Shown: positions 1 to 8,183 of the stretch, piece after piece
Numbering within the stretch: the stretch's first letter is position 1
How the letters are laid out: each line of letters starts with the position of its first letter
DNA from: an uncultured Flavobacteriales bacterium
GTDB lineage: Bacteria; Bacteroidota; Bacteroidia; Flavobacteriales; Crocinitomicaceae
Length of the DNA: 64,000 bases
Reading direction: 5' to 3'
Assembly (NCBI GenBank): GCA_946480815.1
Contig: CAMLLB010000002.1
Coordinates: forward strand, 97,770-161,769
Notes under the pieces: generated by a model
Seen by the model: only the letters and a program-made list of their open reading frames with translations
The model's database searches: none
Told to the model about the DNA's origin: nothing
Position numbers and translations under genes: made by a program

Positions 1-627
1 CCATTGACAGCTATTGTCGGAGGAGCAAAAGTTTCTTCCAAAATCACGATCATTGAACGTTTATTGGAAAAGGTAGACAACCTGATCGTCGGTGGTGGAA
101 TGGCTTATACTTTCGTGAAAGCGCAGGGTGGTTCCGTAGGAAGTTCTTTGGTTGAAGACGATTTCCTTGCAACCGCAAATGAGATCCTGGAAAAAGCGAA
201 AGCAAAGGGAGTGAATCTATACATCCCTACAGATACGATCGTTGCAGATAAATTCGACAATAACGCAAGTACGCAGTTGGTTCCGATCGGTCAAATCCCG
301 GCTGGATGGATGGGACTGGACGTAGGTCCGGAATCCATTAAAGCGTGTGCGGAGATCATCGAAAATTCCAAATTGATCTTGTGGAATGGCCCGATGGGTG
401 TGTTTGAAATGAGTAATTTCCAAAAAGGAACAGCAGAAGTTGCACAGGCAATTGTTCGGGCTACGGAAAAAGGAGCTTTTTCGTTGATCGGTGGTGGTGA
501 CTCGGTTGCTGCAATCAATCAATTCGGATTGGCTGAAAAAGTAAGCTACGTTTCTACCGGTGGTGGAGCCATGTTGGAATATTTGGAAGGAATTGAATTG
601 CCGGGAATCAAGGCGATCCGTTCTTAA
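1..627 (+). CDS. pgk: Phosphoglycerate kinase, C-terminal part (truncated by window edge)
   Basis: Phosphoglycerate kinase transfers a phosphate from 1,3-bisphosphoglycerate to ADP in glycolysis, in the cytosol. Only the last 208 codons are in the window; the frame is open to base 1, so the start lies to the left. Visible family signatures are VGGGMAYTF in the region after the hinge, the nucleotide-binding WNGPMGVFE, and the glycine-rich GGGDSVAA followed by [11 protein letters not shown] near the end, which is the usual C-terminal order for Pgk. The gene is followed by a hairpin with a T-tract. Identification is secure; nothing odd is seen in the visible part. Confidence 0.97.
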   Translation, partial: PLTAIVGGAKVSSKITIIERLLEKVDNLIVGGGMAYTFVKAQGGSVGSSLVEDDFLATANEILEKAKAKGVNLYIPTDTIVADKFDNNASTQLVPIGQIPAGWMGLDVGPESIKACAEIIENSKLILWNGPMGVFEMSNFQKGTAEVAQAIVRATEKGAFSLIGGGDSVAAINQFGLAEKVSYVSTGGGAMLEYLEGIELPGIKAIRS

Positions 628-644
628 TGAGAAAATATAAAATG

Positions 645-681
645 GATTCCCCGGTTTGTTTAGCAGATCGGGGATTTTTTT
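645..681 (+). terminator. Intrinsic terminator after pgk
   Basis: The arms tccccg (648-653) and cgggga (669-674) form a 6-bp stem followed by a run of seven T (675-681). It lies 20 bases after the pgk stop codon, as expected for a factor-independent terminator. Confidence 0.75.
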
Positions 682-824
682 AATCTCTGATCACCGGAAA
701 GAAGAAAATTTTCAACCGTTGTGCACAAATGATCATTTGGTTTTTCCAAATTTCAGATTATTTATTCCTTCGCAATCTAATAGCGATGAAATTGGTTAAA
801 CCACCAACTAAACTTCATTTTTTT

Positions 825-1427
825 ATGAAAGCAACCATCTTAATTTTAGCCTTCCTGGCCTTTTCTACACTCTCGTTCAGCCAGGAAAGTGAAGTTCCTG
901 TCAAGAATAAACACACTGTTTATGCGGAGCTATTCGGTCAGGGTTTTTCCGGATCACTCAATTACGATCTTCTTTTCAACTCAAACCGAAAATGGAAACG
1001 ATCATTTACTATTGGAGTGGTAGCTGTTCCCAGATCAGCAGGTTTCGGTGACGGAGCATATCTCGGCGTTCCTGTTTCATACAATTGGCTTTATGGAAAA
1101 AAGAGAAGTCATTTGGAGCTTGGAATAGGATTGACCACCCAATTCATTGACAGTTATCAATTCACACAAAACGGGGAACTATCCAAAACACTCTTTGCGA
1201 ATATGTATACTTATGTGACGCCTAAATTGGGATATCGTTTTCAGCCTTACAAAAGCGGATTGTTTTTCAGAGCGACCCTCACTCCACATATTGCCCTGGT
1301 AAATACGAATTGGAACACCCGCAACGGAACATTGACCACAAGCAATGACTTCTTCAGAAATGTAGTGAATCTAGGTAGCCCGGTCCTTCCTTGGTTTGGG
1401 GTGAGTGTTGGTTATACATTCAGGTAA
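825..1427 (+). CDS. Secreted or outer-membrane beta-barrel-like protein of unknown function
   Basis: About 200 residues. I chose the ATG at 825 because it starts a clear signal peptide (MKATILILAFLAFSTLSFSQ, cleavage near residue 19); the frame is open further upstream to 729, but that extension is not signal-like. The mature part is rich in alternating aromatic and polar residues (LELGIGLTTQF, VTPKLGYRF, FFRATLTPHIALV) and ends in GVSVGYTFR, which fits a small outer-membrane beta-barrel with an aromatic near the C-terminus. I do not recognise the family. The next gene starts 17 bases after the stop, so the two may be co-transcribed. Confidence 0.7.
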   Translation: MKATILILAFLAFSTLSFSQESEVPVKNKHTVYAELFGQGFSGSLNYDLLFNSNRKWKRSFTIGVVAVPRSAGFGDGAYLGVPVSYNWLYGKKRSHLELGIGLTTQFIDSYQFTQNGELSKTLFANMYTYVTPKLGYRFQPYKSGLFFRATLTPHIALVNTNWNTRNGTLTTSNDFFRNVVNLGSPVLPWFGVSVGYTFR

Positions 1428-1443
1428 ATTTTCTTTTCACTCA

Positions 1444-1728
1444 ATGAAGTGTTTTCAAAAATCGCGGCTTCTGTTCATGCCCCTTCTGGTAATAATCGGA
1501 ATCGCGGCAAATCACTGCACTAACGAAACGAATCCTAAAATCTTACCTATAAAGGAAGAATACAAACCCGATCACACCATTGAATTCTCTCATGAAATAC
1601 ATGGACAGATAGATTGCAAATATTGTCACAATAAGAAAATCGATGAAAAAGGAGGAATTCCAATCACTCATATATGCGTGAATTGCCACAAACAAGTTAC
1701 TGGCAATTCTACTGAAAAAGATAATTAA
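1444..1728 (+). CDS. Small di-heme c-type cytochrome
   Basis: A 94-residue exported protein with two heme c attachment motifs, C58xxCH62 (CKYCH) and C78xxCH82 (CVNCH), and nearby histidines at 50 and 53 (FSHEIH) that could be axial ligands. This layout matches the cytochrome c3/c7-like fold used for electron transfer in the periplasm. The N-terminus is hydrophobic (residues 9-22) and followed by Cys25, but the preceding ANH is not a good lipobox, so lipoprotein status is uncertain. The start at 1444 was chosen because it precedes the signal segment; an upstream start would overlap the previous gene. Electron donor and acceptor cannot be read from the sequence: no oxidase or heme-lyase gene is nearby. 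Confidence 0.75.
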   Translation: MKCFQKSRLLFMPLLVIIGIAANHCTNETNPKILPIKEEYKPDHTIEFSHEIHGQIDCKYCHNKKIDEKGGIPITHICVNCHKQVTGNSTEKDN

Positions 1729-1736
1729 ATGGGAAT

Positions 1737-2030
1737 TTATTTATCCAACACCTTCGCAATGCGGAAATAATCGGAATCTTTTTTCGGAGCATTCTTCAAA
1801 GCCTCAGCCTGGGTAATCGTTACCTCCGGTTCATCATCGCGAAGCACGTTTACCTCATCACTCATGAAGATCAATGGTTCTACATCATCTGTAGGAATCT
1901 CAGACAATTTTCCCATAAACCCGATGATTTTATCCAAATCCTGGCGGATAGCCACTTTATCCTCTCCCTCAAAACGCAAGCGCGATAAATGTGCAATGTG
2001 ATCAATTGTTGTTTCTGAAATTTTTTCCAT
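1737..2030 (-). CDS. gatC: Asp-tRNA(Asn)/Glu-tRNA(Gln) amidotransferase subunit C
   Basis: GatC wraps around GatA and stabilises the GatCAB complex, which amidates mischarged Glu-tRNA(Gln) and Asp-tRNA(Asn) in the cytosol. The 97-residue product has the family's usual length and pattern: IDHIAHLSRLRF at the start, the helix DLDKIIGFMGKLSEIPTDDVEPL, and the typical end with LRDDEP and a late APKKDSDYFRIAKVL. It lies 27 bases downstream of plsC on the same strand, so the two probably share a transcript. gatA and gatB are not in the window. The stop is only 8 bases from that of the convergent cytochrome gene, leaving no room for a separate terminator. Confidence 0.95.
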   Translation of the reverse strand: MEKISETTIDHIAHLSRLRFEGEDKVAIRQDLDKIIGFMGKLSEIPTDDVEPLIFMSDEVNVLRDDEPEVTITQAEALKNAPKKDSDYFRIAKVLDK

Positions 2031-2057
2031 GCCGTAAAATTACAAAATTTGAACAAA

Positions 2058-2816
2058 TCAATTCTTCATTAAACCTCTTTCTCTCAGTGGTCCGGCTAAA
2101 ATTTCAAAAACATGATCCGATAATTCGGATTCAGTCATCTTGTTTTGTTCTTCAACAGAAATCACATCGTGCATATAGATCCTAGAAACTCCGGGATGAG
2201 CGTAACCCAAAAGCTGGTCCGGATCGGAGAACATGTGATAGTGGTCCAGGAACGTAATCGGGACAATTGGAATTTTCGCATTCTTTGACAATTTGAAAGC
2301 ACCGGATTTAAACTCCACCATTTCCGGCAGATTATCATCCGGGATTCCTCCTTCCGGGAAAATAACGATCGACCAGCCTTCCCGAATAGCATTTTTTGCC
2401 TGGATAAAAGATTTCGCAGCCTTCATGCGATCATTCCGGTGAACCGGGATATTCAATTTTTTGAAGAATGTTTTGACCAGAGGATAACTCAGTATCTCGC
2501 TTTTCCCCATAAAAAGAAAACAATGCGTCGGAAGAATAGAATACATGACAAAAATGTCAAAATAAGAAGTGTGATTGGAAACGATCAGGTAGGGTCCTTT
2601 TGGCAATTTCACTCTTCTTAAACGATGGACCCAAATCCCACAACACAAGCGAACTGTAAAACTCCAGACTACATTAATCGGGAAGCTCCATTTTCTCCAG
2701 GAAACGCGTGTTAATGTGATGAAAATGAACGGGTAAAAGAATAATAAAGTAATTACGAAGATCAGCCCCACGTAAAACTTATAACACAAACTCAATACAC
2801 CCAGGAACTGCTTCAC
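2058..2816 (-). CDS. plsC: 1-acyl-sn-glycerol-3-phosphate acyltransferase (PlsC family)
   Basis: Membrane acyltransferase that makes phosphatidic acid from lysophosphatidic acid for phospholipid synthesis. The 252-residue protein has one or two N-terminal membrane segments (about residues 10-36 and 45-62), the catalytic HX4D motif NHTSYFD (His82, Asp87) and the substrate motif FPEGG (153-157). The latter is followed by IPDD where many relatives have TRS, a variant seen among Bacteroidota paralogs, so acyl specificity is uncertain. It is transcribed leftwards and precedes gatC. The start ATG at 2816 gives the normal N-terminus. Confidence 0.9.
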   Translation of the reverse strand: MKQFLGVLSLCYKFYVGLIFVITLLFFYPFIFITLTRVSWRKWSFPINVVWSFTVRLCCGIWVHRLRRVKLPKGPYLIVSNHTSYFDIFVMYSILPTHCFLFMGKSEILSYPLVKTFFKKLNIPVHRNDRMKAAKSFIQAKNAIREGWSIVIFPEGGIPDDNLPEMVEFKSGAFKLSKNAKIPIVPITFLDHYHMFSDPDQLLGYAHPGVSRIYMHDVISVEEQNKMTESELSDHVFEILAGPLRERGLMKN

Positions 2817-2937
2817 TGATCAAAAATAACGCTTCCGGTCAAAATTCGGATACAAAAAACAATTCATTCTTGGAATTTCTATTCAATTCATTCCTTTTAG
2901 CAGAAAGAAACCAGTAAATTCGCAAAAAACAATTTAA

Positions 2938-3906
2938 ATGGCACGAGTTCTTACAGGTATACAAAGCACAGGTACTCCACATTTGGGGAATTTGCTGGGT
3001 GCAATTTTACCTGCAATTGAAATGGCAAAGGATCAGCAAAATGATTCCTTTCTCTTCATCGCAAACCTGCATACTTTGACACAGATCAAAGATTCGGAGT
3101 TGATGCGCGAAAACACATATTCCACAGCTGCTGTTTGGTTAGCTTGCGGATTGGATCCCGCTAAAACAACTTTTTACAGACAGAGTGATGTACCGGAAGT
3201 GACGGAATTGATGTGGCATTTATTGTGTTTTTTTCCTTACCAGCGCTTAACACTTGCGCACAGTTTTAAAGACAAGGCTGATTATTTGTCGGACGTCAAT
3301 GCCGGGTTATTTACCTACCCGATCCTGATGGCCGCTGATATCCTTTTATATGATGCGGAAGTTGTTCCGGTTGGAAAAGATCAGCTCCAGCACCTGGAGA
3401 TATCACGGGATGTTGCTGTGAAATTCAACCTTAAAATGGGAGAAACATTTGTTTTACCGGATGCACGCATTGATGAAGTAACGAAGATCGTTCCCGGAAC
3501 TGACGGAGAGAAAATGAGTAAGTCGCGAAACAATACGATCAATATTTTCCTGCCTGAAAAACAACTGAAAAAACAGGTCATGTCGATTGTTACTGACAGC
3601 AAAGGCCTGGAAGAACCAAAAGATCCGGATACCTGTCATATTTTCCGTTTATATGAATTATTGGCTTCCCCATCCGAGATCGAAACCATGAGAGCAAACT
3701 ATTTGGGTGGCAATTACGGTTATGGGCATGCAAAAAATTCACTTTTGGAACTGATTTTGAATAAATTTTCAACAGAACGCCAAAAATATAATGAGTTGAT
3801 GGAAGACAAGTCCCAGATTGATAAAGCCTTAGAAATCGGGGCTTCCAAAGCAAGAGTGATTGCTCAGGAAACCTTAAAACGGGTCCGTATTAAAGTTGGT
3901 TACTAA
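2938..3906 (+). CDS. trpS: Tryptophan-tRNA ligase
   Basis: Class I aminoacyl-tRNA synthetase that charges tRNA(Trp) in the cytosol. The 322-residue length is normal for the bacterial enzyme. It has the HIGH-like PHLGN (residues 14-18) in the Rossmann fold and an intact KMSKS loop (192-196, GEKMSKSRNNT), plus AHSFKDKA and GKDQLQHLE in between as in TrpRS. A TAnnTTTG-like box with one mismatch (TAAATTCG, 2915-2922) lies 15 bases before the ATG. The gene is divergent from plsC and appears to be monocistronic. Confidence 0.97.
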   Translation: MARVLTGIQSTGTPHLGNLLGAILPAIEMAKDQQNDSFLFIANLHTLTQIKDSELMRENTYSTAAVWLACGLDPAKTTFYRQSDVPEVTELMWHLLCFFPYQRLTLAHSFKDKADYLSDVNAGLFTYPILMAADILLYDAEVVPVGKDQLQHLEISRDVAVKFNLKMGETFVLPDARIDEVTKIVPGTDGEKMSKSRNNTINIFLPEKQLKKQVMSIVTDSKGLEEPKDPDTCHIFRLYELLASPSEIETMRANYLGGNYGYGHAKNSLLELILNKFSTERQKYNELMEDKSQIDKALEIGASKARVIAQETLKRVRIKVGY

Positions 3907-4005
3907 AAAAATTTTGATTGAACGATACCGTTTAATCAAAAAATAGTATATTTGACTCAACTTATGTTACACCAACATAAACTACTCTTATTAAACCAAC
4001 ATGCT

Positions 4006-4036
4006 GAAGCTCCTCTTATGGGGCTTTTGCCTTTTT
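4006..4036 (+). terminator. Probable terminator after trpS
   Basis: Arms agctcc (4008-4013) and ggggct (4020-4025) pair with one G-U pair around a 6-base loop; short T-runs follow at 4025-4028 and 4032-4036. It is the only hairpin with T-runs that I see between trpS and the next gene. Confidence 0.5.
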
Positions 4037-4102
4037 AGGGAGGAATGGACTAACTAATACGGCGTAAATTCCTTCCGGACCACTAACATTTGTTTTAAAT
4101 GT

Positions 4103-4110
4103 TATTTTTG
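4103..4110 (+). promoter_or_regulatory. Candidate -7 promoter box (TATTTTTG)
   Basis: Matches the Bacteroidota -7 consensus TAnnTTTG and lies 24 bases before the ATG of the peptide-binding lipoprotein. No matching -33 TTTG is seen 19 bases upstream, so this is a weak call. Confidence 0.4.
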
Positions 4111-4134
4111 TAAAAACACTGCAACGTGCTTACT

Positions 4135-5853
4135 ATGTTTAAACAGTTCGCTCTTATTTCCTTACTCGCTGTCGGGTTTGTCGGCTGCTCGGATGACTCC
4201 GTGAATGTCGAAGACCTGAAAGCAATAGGTGGCGCAAAGTACGGAGGCACCTTCCGATTCATGTCTTCGGAAAAGATTGAGGCACTCATACCACTCCAAG
4301 CCACAACACTTTACACTCAGCGAATTACATCCCAGATTTTTGATCCCATTTTACGTTTGGATGCATCCGGGTCTAAAGTTATTCCATCTGTTGCAGAAAG
4401 CTTTTCTGTTTCTCCGGATGGAAAATCTTACACCTTAAACATCCGGAAAGGTATCTACTTTCACCCGGACGAATGCCTGGACGATGAAGGCAGAGAACTT
4501 ACGGCTGATGATGTAAAGTTCACACTGGACATGTCATGCAGCGGATTGAAAATGAACGAGGTCAGTTTCATGCTGAACGATCGCGTAGTTGGCGCTTCAG
4601 AATTCAATAAAGCAACCAAAACAGCATTCAAAGCTGGCGGTGTTTCCGGGATTAAAGTCCTCGACAAATACAAGCTTCAGATCAACCTGGTGGAGGCTTT
4701 TGCGGGATTCGACAAATTACTGACCTATTCCGGTTTCGGGGTTTTCCCGAAAGAAGCTTATGATTTCTACAAAGAAGAGCTTAAGAATCACCCCGTAGGA
4801 ACAGGACCTTTCATGCTGGAAGAGTTTTCGGATAAAGGATTGAAATTGAAACGAAATCCAAACTATTGGGCAAAAGATCAATTTGGGAATCAACTTCCCT
4901 TTTTGGCAGCGATTGAATTAAGCTATACGAAGAATAAACGCAGTGAATTAATCGCATTCAGAGAACGGAAAATTGACCTGGTACTGGAAATCCCGACAGA
5001 AGAAGTAGATAATATCCTGGGGTCCCTTCAGGAAGCACAGGAAGGAAAGACAGTGAAACACAAAGTAGATTCAAAACAGTCGTTTTCCGTTACTTTTCTA
5101 GGTATGTCCCAACGCAACCCAGTTTTCAAGGATGTACGTGTGAGAAAAGCAATTAATCACGCAATCGACCGCGTAAGTTTGGTAAACAAGACTTTACAGG
5201 GTGAAGGTTACCCGGTTTTAAACGGTTTCATTCCAAATACTGAATTCTTTCCTGCAAATCGGGTAAAAGGGCCTGATTTCAATGTAAACAAAGCGAATGC
5301 ATTGCTTGCTCAAGCTGGCTATCCAAATGGAAACGGTTTCCCGGCAATGGTCATCTATGTCAGCGGGAATAAGGATGCTGCCAACCACTTACTGGCGAAA
5401 GGAATCGCAAAGCAATTGAAAGAAAATTTAGGCCTTTCCATTACCGTTGAACTGCTTGATTTTGAGAAGCGAAACCAATACGTAAAATCAGGAAAAGCAA
5501 GCATGTGGGTTTCCGGATGGATTGCGGATTATCCGGATGGAGAAAGTTTTCTGAGTATTTTCTATGGGAAATATGCAAATCTTGATTCAGAGTTTATGAA
5601 TCCGTTCAAGTATAGAAATTCCAGATTTGATGAACTGTATGTTCGTCTGAATAAAGAACAGGATCCAAAAAAACGTACGGATATTATGGTTGAATGTGAT
5701 CAGCTGATTGTAGATGACGCTGTGGTGGTTCCGTTAACAAATGATGACTTCATTACCATGATCAATTCCCGGGTCCGAAATTTTAAAACAAATTCATTGG
5801 AGAATTTAGATTTTTCCAATATCTTTATAAAAGAACCAAAGGGTTCGAATTAA
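4135..5853 (+). CDS. Peptide/oligopeptide ABC transporter substrate-binding lipoprotein (SBP family 5)
   Basis: Extracytoplasmic solute-binding protein of the OppA/DppA type, 572 residues, which is a typical length. The ATG at 4135 starts a lipoprotein signal with Cys18 after LLAVGFVG, so it should be a membrane-anchored lipoprotein. Family features include the early YGGTFRF, LDASGSKVIPSVAESF, SPDGKSYTLNIRKG, and the later KDVRVRKAINHAIDR, the standard SBP_bac_5 signature region. No permease or ATPase gene of an Opp/Dpp system is adjacent; the neighbours are trpS and ppk, so it is an orphan in this window. The peptide specificity cannot be judged. A GTG nine bases upstream is also in frame but is less likely. 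Confidence 0.9.
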   Translation: MFKQFALISLLAVGFVGCSDDSVNVEDLKAIGGAKYGGTFRFMSSEKIEALIPLQATTLYTQRITSQIFDPILRLDASGSKVIPSVAESFSVSPDGKSYTLNIRKGIYFHPDECLDDEGRELTADDVKFTLDMSCSGLKMNEVSFMLNDRVVGASEFNKATKTAFKAGGVSGIKVLDKYKLQINLVEAFAGFDKLLTYSGFGVFPKEAYDFYKEELKNHPVGTGPFMLEEFSDKGLKLKRNPNYWAKDQFGNQLPFLAAIELSYTKNKRSELIAFRERKIDLVLEIPTEEVDNILGSLQEAQEGKTVKHKVDSKQSFSVTFLGMSQRNPVFKDVRVRKAINHAIDRVSLVNKTLQGEGYPVLNGFIPNTEFFPANRVKGPDFNVNKANALLAQAGYPNGNGFPAMVIYVSGNKDAANHLLAKGIAKQLKENLGLSITVELLDFEKRNQYVKSGKASMWVSGWIADYPDGESFLSIFYGKYANLDSEFMNPFKYRNSRFDELYVRLNKEQDPKKRTDIMVECDQLIVDDAVVVPLTNDDFITMINSRVRNFKTNSLENLDFSNIFIKEPKGSN

Positions 5854-5886
5854 ATTTTTTAACTAACTCTCAGCTTGCAAAAAATG

Positions 5887-5917
5887 AAGGCAGTCCAGGG
5901 CGGATTGCCTTTTTTTA
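5887..5917 (+). terminator. Intrinsic terminator after the peptide-binding lipoprotein
   Basis: A 10-bp stem made by aaggcagtcc (5887-5896) and ggattgcctt (5902-5911) with one G-U pair and a 5-base loop, followed by T-rich sequence to 5916. Confidence 0.85.
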
Positions 5918-5979
5918 TTGTTTTTCCTGACTTAACATAATCTGAAAAATTTCTTAACTTAGAATCAAAACCTCCATAG

Positions 5980-5987
5980 TAAGTTTG
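5980..5987 (+). promoter_or_regulatory. Candidate -7 promoter box of ppk (TAAGTTTG)
   Basis: Exact match to TAnnTTTG, 19 bases before the ppk start codon and downstream of the preceding terminator. No good -33 element is visible. Confidence 0.45.
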
Positions 5988-6006
5988 TCGCTTTATAAAT
6001 TAATCC

Positions 6007-8106
6007 ATGGTAAGAAGTCAGGAAACAAATTCATCAAAACCCAAAATACATGCTGCCAAATACTACAACCGTGAATTAAGCTGGCTGGCTTTTAATGACC
6101 GTGTTTTACAGGAAGCCCTGGATGATGAAGTGCCCTTAGTTGAGCGTTTACGTTTTTTGGGGATCTATTCAAATAACCTGGATGAGTTTTACCGGGTCCG
6201 GGTGGCGAACGTCAAGCGAATGATCCAGCTGGAAGATCAAAAGGTAGAAGGCTATAAAGGAACCGCAGAAGAATTGTATGAAGAGATCCGGAACGTAGTG
6301 ATTAAGCAACAACGCAAATTCGAACATGCTTACGCTTCCATCCTTCACAAGCTCAAACTGAAAGGAATCAAGCACTATGATGAGCAAACGGTCAACGAAA
6401 AACAAAAAGAAGAATTGAAGAATTACTTCTTTTCTTCCGTTATTCACGACATTGTTCCGGTTCTGATCGATAAAAAGAGACCCTTTCCAAGGCTCCGTGA
6501 TAAAGCAATTTACCTGGCCGTACGCATGGAATGGGATTATAAACGAAAAGCACGTTTTGCACTCATTGAAGTTCCCAACCTGGTTTCCAGGTTCTATATC
6601 CTGGAATCTCCCAAAGAAAAGGGTGTGATATTGATTGATGATATTATCCGTCTTCACCTGGCAGATATCTTCCCGATCTTCTCTTTTGATACGATTGAAG
6701 CTTTCACCTTCAAATTTACGCGTGATGCTGAATTGAACCTGGATGACGATGTTTCCATGTCTTTCATTGAAAAAATGGAGAAGAGTATCAAACAGCGTAA
6801 AAAAGGCGAACCTGTGCGTATGGTTTACGATCACAGGATGCCACAGGACTTACTCGAAATGCTGATTCGAAGCCTGAACTTAACATTGGGAATAAATACA
6901 ATAGCCGGGGGGAAATACCACAACTTCAAGGATTTTATGAAGTTCCCCGATTTCGGGAATGAGGAATACGTGTATGCTCCGTATAAAGCGGTGGATCATC
7001 CCAGCTTCCACAAACAGCATAGTTTGATCAAGGTAATTCTTGATAAGGATGTCCTCCTGCATTTTCCGTACCACCGGTTCGATCACGTAGTAGATTTATT
7101 AAGAGAAGCTGCCATTGATCCGAAAGTTGTCTCCATTAAAATCAATATTTACAGAGTTGCCAAGAACTCTCAGGTAATGAATGCACTTGTAAATGCAGTA
7201 AGAAACGGAAAAGACGTGACGGTCGTATTGGAATTACAGGCACGTTTCGATGAAGAGAACAATTTATTATGGGCCGAGCGGATGAAAGAAGAAGGAGCCA
7301 AGGTGCTTCATGGGCCGGAAGAACTCAAAATTCACTCGAAACTAATCCAGATCAAACGCGTTTCCGATAAAAAAGAACAACTTATTACTTACGTCGGTAC
7401 CGGAAATTTCAACGAACGAACTGCCCAGATCTACACGGATATGGGATTAATTACCGTCAATAAAAAAATAGCAGATGAAGTACATCAGGTTTTTCACATA
7501 ATGGAACACGCATTGCACCATCATCATTTCAAAACATTGATCGTTTCACCTCTTAACGCCCGAAAAAAATACCTGAACCTGATTGCGAATGAAACCAAGA
7601 ATGCCAAAAAAGGATTACCTGCATTCATTCATATCAAAATCAACAACCTGGTGGATCAGGAAATGATCGATAAACTATACGAAGCATCACAGTATGGAGT
7701 TAAAATAAAACTGATGGTTCGCGGAATTTGTTGCCTGGTTCCCGGAATTAAAGGCTTAAGTCAAAATATCGAGATTTTGAGTGTGGTTGACCGGTTCCTG
7801 GAACATACTCGTTTCTTAATATTCGGAAACAACGACAAACCATTATATTTCATTACTTCAGCGGATTGGATGGAGCGAAACCTGGATAAACGCATAGAAG
7901 TTGGTGTTCCAATCTATGACAAAGGTTTAAAAGATCAGATCAACCTGGTATTTTCCATGCAGTGGGGCGACCGTGAAAAGGCGCGGATCATTGACAAATA
8001 CCAAAAGAATGCATACAAAGAGGCAACAGGAACAGAAGCCGTGATCCGTTCACAGGTTGAACTTCAGCATTATTACCGGCATTTGATAGAGAGCCTGGGA
8101 TATTAA
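6007..8106 (+). CDS. ppk1: Polyphosphate kinase 1
   Basis: Reversibly polymerises the gamma phosphate of ATP into inorganic polyphosphate, at the membrane or in the cytosol. The 699-residue length matches PPK1. The N-terminal domain shows YYNRELSWLAFNDRVLQEA and the four-domain order is complete. The autophosphorylated histidine is in LKIHSKLI (His443) and the second catalytic histidine in LEHTRFLIFGN (His600). GTGNFNERTAQIYTDMGL is also typical. No exopolyphosphatase (ppx) gene is next to it. The stop codon is followed directly by an inverted repeat. Confidence 0.98.
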   Translation: MVRSQETNSSKPKIHAAKYYNRELSWLAFNDRVLQEALDDEVPLVERLRFLGIYSNNLDEFYRVRVANVKRMIQLEDQKVEGYKGTAEELYEEIRNVVIKQQRKFEHAYASILHKLKLKGIKHYDEQTVNEKQKEELKNYFFSSVIHDIVPVLIDKKRPFPRLRDKAIYLAVRMEWDYKRKARFALIEVPNLVSRFYILESPKEKGVILIDDIIRLHLADIFPIFSFDTIEAFTFKFTRDAELNLDDDVSMSFIEKMEKSIKQRKKGEPVRMVYDHRMPQDLLEMLIRSLNLTLGINTIAGGKYHNFKDFMKFPDFGNEEYVYAPYKAVDHPSFHKQHSLIKVILDKDVLLHFPYHRFDHVVDLLREAAIDPKVVSIKINIYRVAKNSQVMNALVNAVRNGKDVTVVLELQARFDEENNLLWAERMKEEGAKVLHGPEELKIHSKLIQIKRVSDKKEQLITYVGTGNFNERTAQIYTDMGLITVNKKIADEVHQVFHIMEHALHHHHFKTLIVSPLNARKKYLNLIANETKNAKKGLPAFIHIKINNLVDQEMIDKLYEASQYGVKIKLMVRGICCLVPGIKGLSQNIEILSVVDRFLEHTRFLIFGNNDKPLYFITSADWMERNLDKRIEVGVPIYDKGLKDQINLVFSMQWGDREKARIIDKYQKNAYKEATGTEAVIRSQVELQHYYRHLIESLGY

Positions 8107-8166
8107 GTGGTGACTTCGACTGCGCTCAGTCACCGGAATCATAAAAGGACATTGAGCGTAGCCGAA
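8107..8166. repeat. Intergenic inverted repeat next to ppk1 stop
   Basis: Arms ttcgactgcgctca (8115-8128) and tgagcgtagccgaa (8153-8166) match at 12 of 14 positions when one is reversed. The left arm is also inside a local hairpin (ggtgac/gtcacc, 8109-8134). The element begins right after the ppk1 stop codon. Similar tcgactgcgctcag-type elements are common as intergenic repeats in Flavobacteriales (recollection, not searched). Confidence 0.6.
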
Positions 8167-8183
8167 ATGCCTTTTAAATTGAA

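Noticed and set aside
6169..6834. 221-codon open frame opposite ppk1
   Set aside because: Antisense shadow of a strongly conserved enzyme; no recognisable motifs.
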